From Fomitopsis serialis (lineage: Eukaryota > Basidiomycota > Agaricomycetes > Polyporales > Fomitopsidaceae), in the NCBI RefSeq assembly GCF_022376445.1, contig NW_025954976.1, forward strand, positions 248,001-312,000: a stretch of DNA of 64,000 nt, read 5' to 3'. Positions 59,151-64,000 of this stretch are shown here, piece after piece. The notes below the pieces were generated by a model, which was not told the DNA's origin, did not search any database, and saw nothing but the letters and a program-made list of their open reading frames with translations. Made by a program: the position numbers and the translations under genes. The stretch's first letter is position 1. Each line of letters begins with the position of its first letter.

Positions 59151-59803
59151 AAACCTTTTCCTCGCTATTCCTTTTTCCTGCACACTTGCCGCACTCGGGA
59201 TTTGCTCAGGATCACAACAACCGTATGTTATTACAGTGTTTTGCATAGTGGTTGCCATTTTCGTGCGCGACGCGTACGGGCGTCTCCTGGGCTTTCCACG
59301 CCACATGCGCCACGGCCTACACCGGCAGGACTACAGCAGCCTTGTCCGACGTGCTCGGGACACTGCATATTGAGCTGGATTCTCTCCATACTTCGTGCTG
59401 TGAGAGCAGACGGAGTGTCCTGAATACGAGGTCTTGAATGAGTCAAAATAGAGCATTGGGATCGCCTACACAGCTAACGGGACTGATCAGTCCCGGTGGC
59501 GCCTTGGGACCAAACAAGTTTGCGTCGCGCGCGCAAGTGACAACCACTATGTATGCAAGACACTGTACTTACTTCGCACGACATCATGACGGCCTCAGCC
59601 CTCTCGTTGTAACGCACTTTTTGTAAGGTAGAGCAAAGGTAGATCGACCATAAATGTCACACTAGGGTCCGGACTTGTGTTCACATCCAAAGTAACCCAA
59701 TGATTAACAAGATGTCACTAGCATACAATATCCATCATGCGGCCGAAGCATCAACGTTGAACGACTATACACGTAAGACGACCACCAACGGGTCTCCAGC
59801 TGG
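59151..59803. other. Intergenic between tRNA-Phe and the sugar transporter
   Basis: About 650 bp; short frames with no recognisable domains. 3' flank of the minus-strand transporter. Confidence 0.45.
59156..59159 (+). terminator. RNA polymerase III terminator of tRNA-Phe
   Basis: A run of four T, five bases after the end of the tRNA. Confidence 0.65.
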
Positions 59804-62404
59804 TCATTGCCGCCGTCTCAACTCCCGGGCAAGTCGCACAGTGAGCACGAACGCAACTATCGAAGCGACACCGCCCAGTCTATCACAGTGAAGTTAGCTA
59901 CACCGTAGCGCCAAACAGAACGACGGGACACACCTGAATACGATCGCGTACGAATTTGGTGCAGCAGACGTGGAGAGACTCTCGCGCAGCTGGAGGCCCG
60001 CATCTTTCGCCAGTTCTCCTGGCGTCGCGGTGCTGTTGCCGGGGCTCGTCCCATCCGGGCTCTTTGGTATCGCGCCGTCGAATATCGCGAAGATGATTGA
60101 GGCGATACCCGTCATTACAAACTGCGGCATGACAATGAAGACATTGTGGATTCCCTGAGTAAAACATAGGTCATCAGCCGGTATTGTAACACGGAACAGG
60201 TGGTGGGGCACTTACGAGAATGATCCCCGCCTTGGCCGCCAATCCTCCGCCCTCCTTCCCACCGTCGCCCTCCCAATCAGGTTCCCCATCGCCGTGCACC
60301 TCCAGGTGGCTCATCCGCGCAGAGGCGTTCGACATGAACTCGCCTCTGCGCTCTTGTTGATGCCTGAGCGCCTCGCGCTCATGGTCCGACTCGTCCATCG
60401 ACGCAGACGACCGGAACGAGCGCACTTCCGCCTCGAGGCCCTCGTCCTCGTCTCCAGGGTCGGCAACGAGGAACTGGCGCTCCTCGTCGGGCGATGCGGG
60501 GCGCGAGCGATGACGTGTGTCGGCGAGCATAATGGACGCGGTGTCGCGGTCGTCTGAGTCGTCTTCAGAAAGAATGGCTTCTGCGAGCTATGACACCGTT
60601 AGCTGTGGTGCGTACATGAGACAACGAGGACATGTACACACAAGCGAGAACGGTGCCCATTGTGTTATCGACCAAGAGAAGCCCGTGATTGTTGTGAAGA
60701 AGGTGGCTCCCCAAACCGTGGAGTAGAAGCTATAGCGTAGAGATTAGGGTGCACCGAAGAAGATTAGATTTAAAACACCCACAAGGTCGCAGCCATGCAC
60801 ACAGCGAAGACCATATGTGACACCGCCCAGAGCGTAGCCAGATGTATTTTGACCCGCTGGTACATCATCACCCAGCGAGTCGCGTGCCCATTGAGGTTCC
60901 TGTCCAGTGCTGCGCGACTCTTCGTCGCCTCGCTTACGAAGAATGGTAGGAGCAAGTTACATGCCAGACTGAGTATGGAGCTGTAGAACAGAGCACGCGA
61001 GCCGAGACGCGTCGCTTCTGCGTTGAGGTCCGGGTCGTCTTGTGGCGTGGACGAGTGGACATGTTTGTGCAGCTCGCCGATGAACTCTGTGGTGTAGAAG
61101 AGTATGGGAAACCAGCCTATCCATGCACTAAAAGAGAAGACTTGAGGTGGGTCAACGGGAGTCGAGGCGGAGGTAGTACCTACAAGAACTGGATGATGCA
61201 CTAAGCCACGTAGTGAGCAGGAGTTTATTAACGCATATGTATGACATACGATCTGACGGATCACAGGAGGCAAATTGCGGACGTTATCCCAGATGTCCTT
61301 CAGCTCTTGGAGGAATCCCTTCCGTGCGCCCCTGAAGTGGCCAACGAGCTCAGACAGCGTTACGCGATTTATGTTGCACTCACGCACTTGGTGGCGATGA
61401 CTACTCTCTCCTTGGTGCACAAGGCGGTGATGGTGTGCATGGCGATCAGCAAGAAGGACCCGAGGACTGCTAGCACCTCGAGCTCAGTGTTTCCGAGGAA
61501 TGAAAATACGGTTGTTAGGTCGACGTTTCCTCTGGTAAGTAAACATTGTTCAATTGCAGTACATAAGACGTATTTAGATGGTACGAACATGAAGTAACCT
61601 GCGACGCTCCCTACGCCAAGCATGCGGGCTGCCCACGCGTTCGCGTCGGCCTGGTCTGACGAAGGTAATGTATCTACAATAAGGGCGCGGTCCACGGCCT
61701 GAACTGTCGCCACAACGTTAGACGTACTGCAACTCAACGCGATGAACTATAGTACCGACCTGCGTTTATTGAGAAGTCGATTGAGAAGAGGGCAAATATT
61801 GCCAAGCATATTGTCAAGACATTGTTCTGCAGGTCAAACCGGCACATTAGAACCGGCAAGCACGGGGAGTTAATGTTGCTACACACTGCCATAGACTCAG
61901 CTGTCGTGAATATGCTTGCGAACGGACGCGTAAACCCCAGAAGGAGCATTGCGACGACACAAATACAGGTCCCTGCAAACATGTACGGTCTCCGGCGTCC
62001 GAAACGCGACTTTGAGTTGTCAGCAAGGACACCTAGTTGTCACACTCTAGCAGATGAAGGTTATGCGAAGGAAGTGAGTATACCGATGAGGGGTTGTACG
62101 AGCAACCCCGAAATTGGACCGGCAAGGAACACGGTCGCAACGGCAGACTTGGAGAGACCAAGAGATAATAGATACGGTGTACCTTGTGCGTAGAGTCAGG
62201 AGGATCCGCACAAGCCGGGGAGGGCACAGGAGGCTCACCGTACGACATCTCTATGGACCAGAACACTTGTACGCCAAGCAACCCAATAGTCAGCGCAGGG
62301 AGCTGCAGCCATCTTGGTCCCAATACTTTCGCGACTCCAGCCAGCTGAGTGTTGCTACGCTCGCCACCTTCCTCAGCGAGAGGTATGGATACGAACCCAG
62401 TCAT
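59804..62404 (-). CDS. GPH-type sugar:proton symporter (SUT1/alpha-glucoside permease-like)
   Basis: Major-facilitator transporter of the GPH/sucrose-transporter group. From ATG 62404: LPALTIGLLGVQVFWSIEMS with the first helix, then LLSLGLSKSAVATVFLAGPI, ADNSKSRFGRRRPYMF with the RxGRRRP signature of sucrose transporters, VQAVDRALIVDTLPSSDQ, and AWAARMLGVGSVAGYFM. A long cytosolic loop rich in Asp, Glu and Arg (about 60540-60270) lies between later helices, and the end reads GGVASIVAFVLTVRLAREL. About twelve helices in ten or more exons. Fission yeast Sut1 of this group carries maltose and sucrose; the substrate here is not known. It is divergent from the ETF-QO gene. Confidence 0.85.
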
Positions 62405-62794
62405 GGTCGCCCACTACCGTCCTTGGTGATAATCCTCACAGTTTACAGTGATCAGAGTAAGACTTCAAGCCAGAGAGATGCCTCCGCGTGCTCTGGCGCA
62501 GGAACTGAGGAGATGGATGTGAGGACAGTGCCGGTGGTTGAGCGAGCATACCGTGATGGCCGCGCGCAGCAGAATGACCGCGTCCGTCATGACACAGCAG
62601 TGTCAGGAGGGTCGCCGGTCGGCCCCTCCCGGGGCCTCCCCACTCATCTCGATCAACGGATCTGGGGACCCTGATCACTCCGGGGTTGGCGTCATATGCT
62701 TTCCTTGTGATTGGTCTGCTCGTCCTTATAAGTTATAGCCGGTGCCCCCCGCGTTCTCGTCCGTCCGTCCATCCCTTCCTGACTCCTGTGAGCT
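62405..62794. promoter_or_regulatory. Divergent intergenic region, sugar transporter and ETF-QO
   Basis: About 390 bp between divergent starts; presumed double promoter. A TATA-like CTTATAAG lies at 62724-62731, about 65 bp before the ETF-QO start. Confidence 0.45.
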
Positions 62795-64000
62795 ATGCTG
62801 CGTCTGCACAGGCAGCAGAGCGCCGCCTTGCGCGCTGTGCGTTCTATCCACTCCACGGCGCGCCGACGACGAGAGCTGTTCGATCCCAGCAATGTCGAGA
62901 GGGCCTCGGACGAAGTTGACGTCTGTATTGTTGGCGGTGGCCCCGCTGGGCTCAGTGCAGCCATTAGGTTGAAGCAGCTCGAGCAGGAGAAGGGCCGCGA
63001 GATCCGCGTGGTGGTGTTAGAGAAAGGTGGCGAAGTCGGTGAGTCTTCACAATGTGCATCGTACGTGCTAGAATTGCGAGACCCTGCTGCACTCTGGAAC
63101 ACTGGAAGAGTTTTTGAGGACTCAGCCGGTGATGGCCTCACTGGACGTGCGTCGCTGCACTCTCATTGTATACATGTCAATTCCTCCACCCTTTGGCACC
63201 CGCCAGGGTGGCTCCGTCGCACACTTTCCGGACTTGCGCCTTGCGGTAGCGCCTCGCCGTTAATCCAGTTCCTCTCAGACAACCACAAGCTCACACCGCG
63301 GCCCAGGCTCCCATGTGCTATCAGGTGCGGTAGTTGAGCCTCGCGCTCTGAACGAACTGCTCCCCGACTGGCAAAATCGCTCGGACCACCCCCTCACACA
63401 ACCTACCACGCACACCTCCATGCGCTTCTTCACCAAGTCCTCCTCGTTCCGCATACCACAACCACCACAGATGAAGAAAATGGGCACCTACATCCTCTCG
63501 CTCTCACAGTTCACCGCGTGGCTGGGCTCCATCGCCGAGGAGCTCGGTGTAGAGGTCTACCCTGGTTTTGCCGGTGCAGGCCTTGTGTATGGGCCCGACG
63601 GGAAAAGCGTGCTCGGGGTGCGCACAAACGAGGTTGGCCTGGACCGCGAGGGTCGGATGAAGGATGCCTTTGAACCTGGCATGGAGTTCCGCGCCCGCGT
63701 CACTTTGCTTGCCGAGGGTGCACATGGCTCGCTCTCAAAGGAGGTCATCCGAAGGTTCCACTTGAGGGAGAACAGCGACCCGCAGACGTACGGCATGGGT
63801 GTGAAGGAGGTATGGCGTGTGGACCCAAGTAAGTACCGGCCGGGAGAGGTGGTGCATACGATGGGTTGGCCCATCGACTGGAAGACCTACGGCGGCGGAT
63901 GGGTGTATCACATGGCGGATGGCCTCGTCAGCTTGGGTTTGGTGATTGGGCTGGACTATGCCAACCCATATCTCAGCCCATACAGAGAACTTCAGGTAAC
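62795..64000 (+). CDS. Electron transfer flavoprotein-ubiquinone oxidoreductase (partial, 3' end outside)
   Basis: Inner-membrane mitochondrial enzyme that passes electrons from ETF to ubiquinone during fatty acid and amino acid oxidation. The presequence is Arg-rich (LRLHRQQSAALRAVRSIHS). The FAD-binding motif is VDVCIVGGGPAGLSAAIRL. After an unusually long intron (about 63039-63306) come HVLSGAVVEPRALNELLPDW, GTYILSLSQFTAWLGSIAEE, GVEVYPGFAGAGLVY, GMEFRARVTLLAEGAHGSLS, PQTYGMGVKEVW, and GLVIGLDYANPYLSPYRELQ at the window edge. The C-terminal 4Fe-4S domain lies beyond the window. About half of the protein is present. Confidence 0.93.

Overview
The window is a stretch of gene-dense nuclear DNA from a filamentous basidiomycete, most likely an Agaricomycete and perhaps a polypore. 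The signs are GC-rich genes cut by many introns of about 50-60 bp, genes packed head-to-head and tail-to-tail, tRNAs with introns after position 37, and protein families typical of mushroom-forming fungi (F-box/LRR proteins starting MHRC, Gfd2-like proteins, RHS/Crinkler-type NTPases). The species assignment is inference.

Layout. 0-10 kb: RPN8 (-) and fibrillarin NOP1 (+) share a divergent promoter, followed by a protein O-mannosyltransferase (+) converging on a UBP3/USP10-type deubiquitinase (-). 10-17 kb: a large coiled-coil protein (+), the HEL2/ZNF598 RING ligase (+), and mitoribosomal mL54 (-). 17-28 kb: F-box/LRR protein (+), a 1.9-kb gene-poor gap, a Gfd2-like protein (+), a medium-chain reductase (-), a TFIIIC WD40 subunit (+), and tRNA-Ala. 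28-40 kb: a 400-bp inverted-repeat element, a TPR protein (-), OGG1 (+), NMT1 (+), UFD1 (-), CCT4 (+). 40-51 kb: an accessory zone with an RHS/Crinkler-like NTPase (-) set between two copies of a CCT4/adaptin junction, an AP-4 epsilon-like adaptin (-), a POT peptide transporter (-) and a decayed second copy of the adaptin. 51-54 kb: a 2,700-bp element with terminal inverted repeats and a 7-bp flanking direct repeat; it holds a truncated SHP1/p47 gene fragment. 54-64 kb: an unknown low-complexity protein (+), BUB2 (+), a second identical 400-bp element, tRNA-Phe, a GPH sugar transporter (-), and the start of ETF-ubiquinone oxidoreductase (+).

Several genes are housekeeping proteostasis genes (proteasome lid, deubiquitinase, ribosome-collision ligase, Cdc48 cofactor, chaperonin), but nothing shows that they are co-regulated. 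The novel content lies in the mobile and duplicated DNA between 39.6 and 54 kb and in the two 400-bp elements beside tRNA genes.

Reading caution. Many conserved genes carry single-base gaps that break the frame, almost always a missing base and mostly inside short runs of one nucleotide. This looks like a sequencing or assembly error pattern rather than gene decay, so gene spans are reliable to the level of the flanking conserved residues, but individual frames are not. Exon borders given are read by eye from conserved residues and GT/AG signals.
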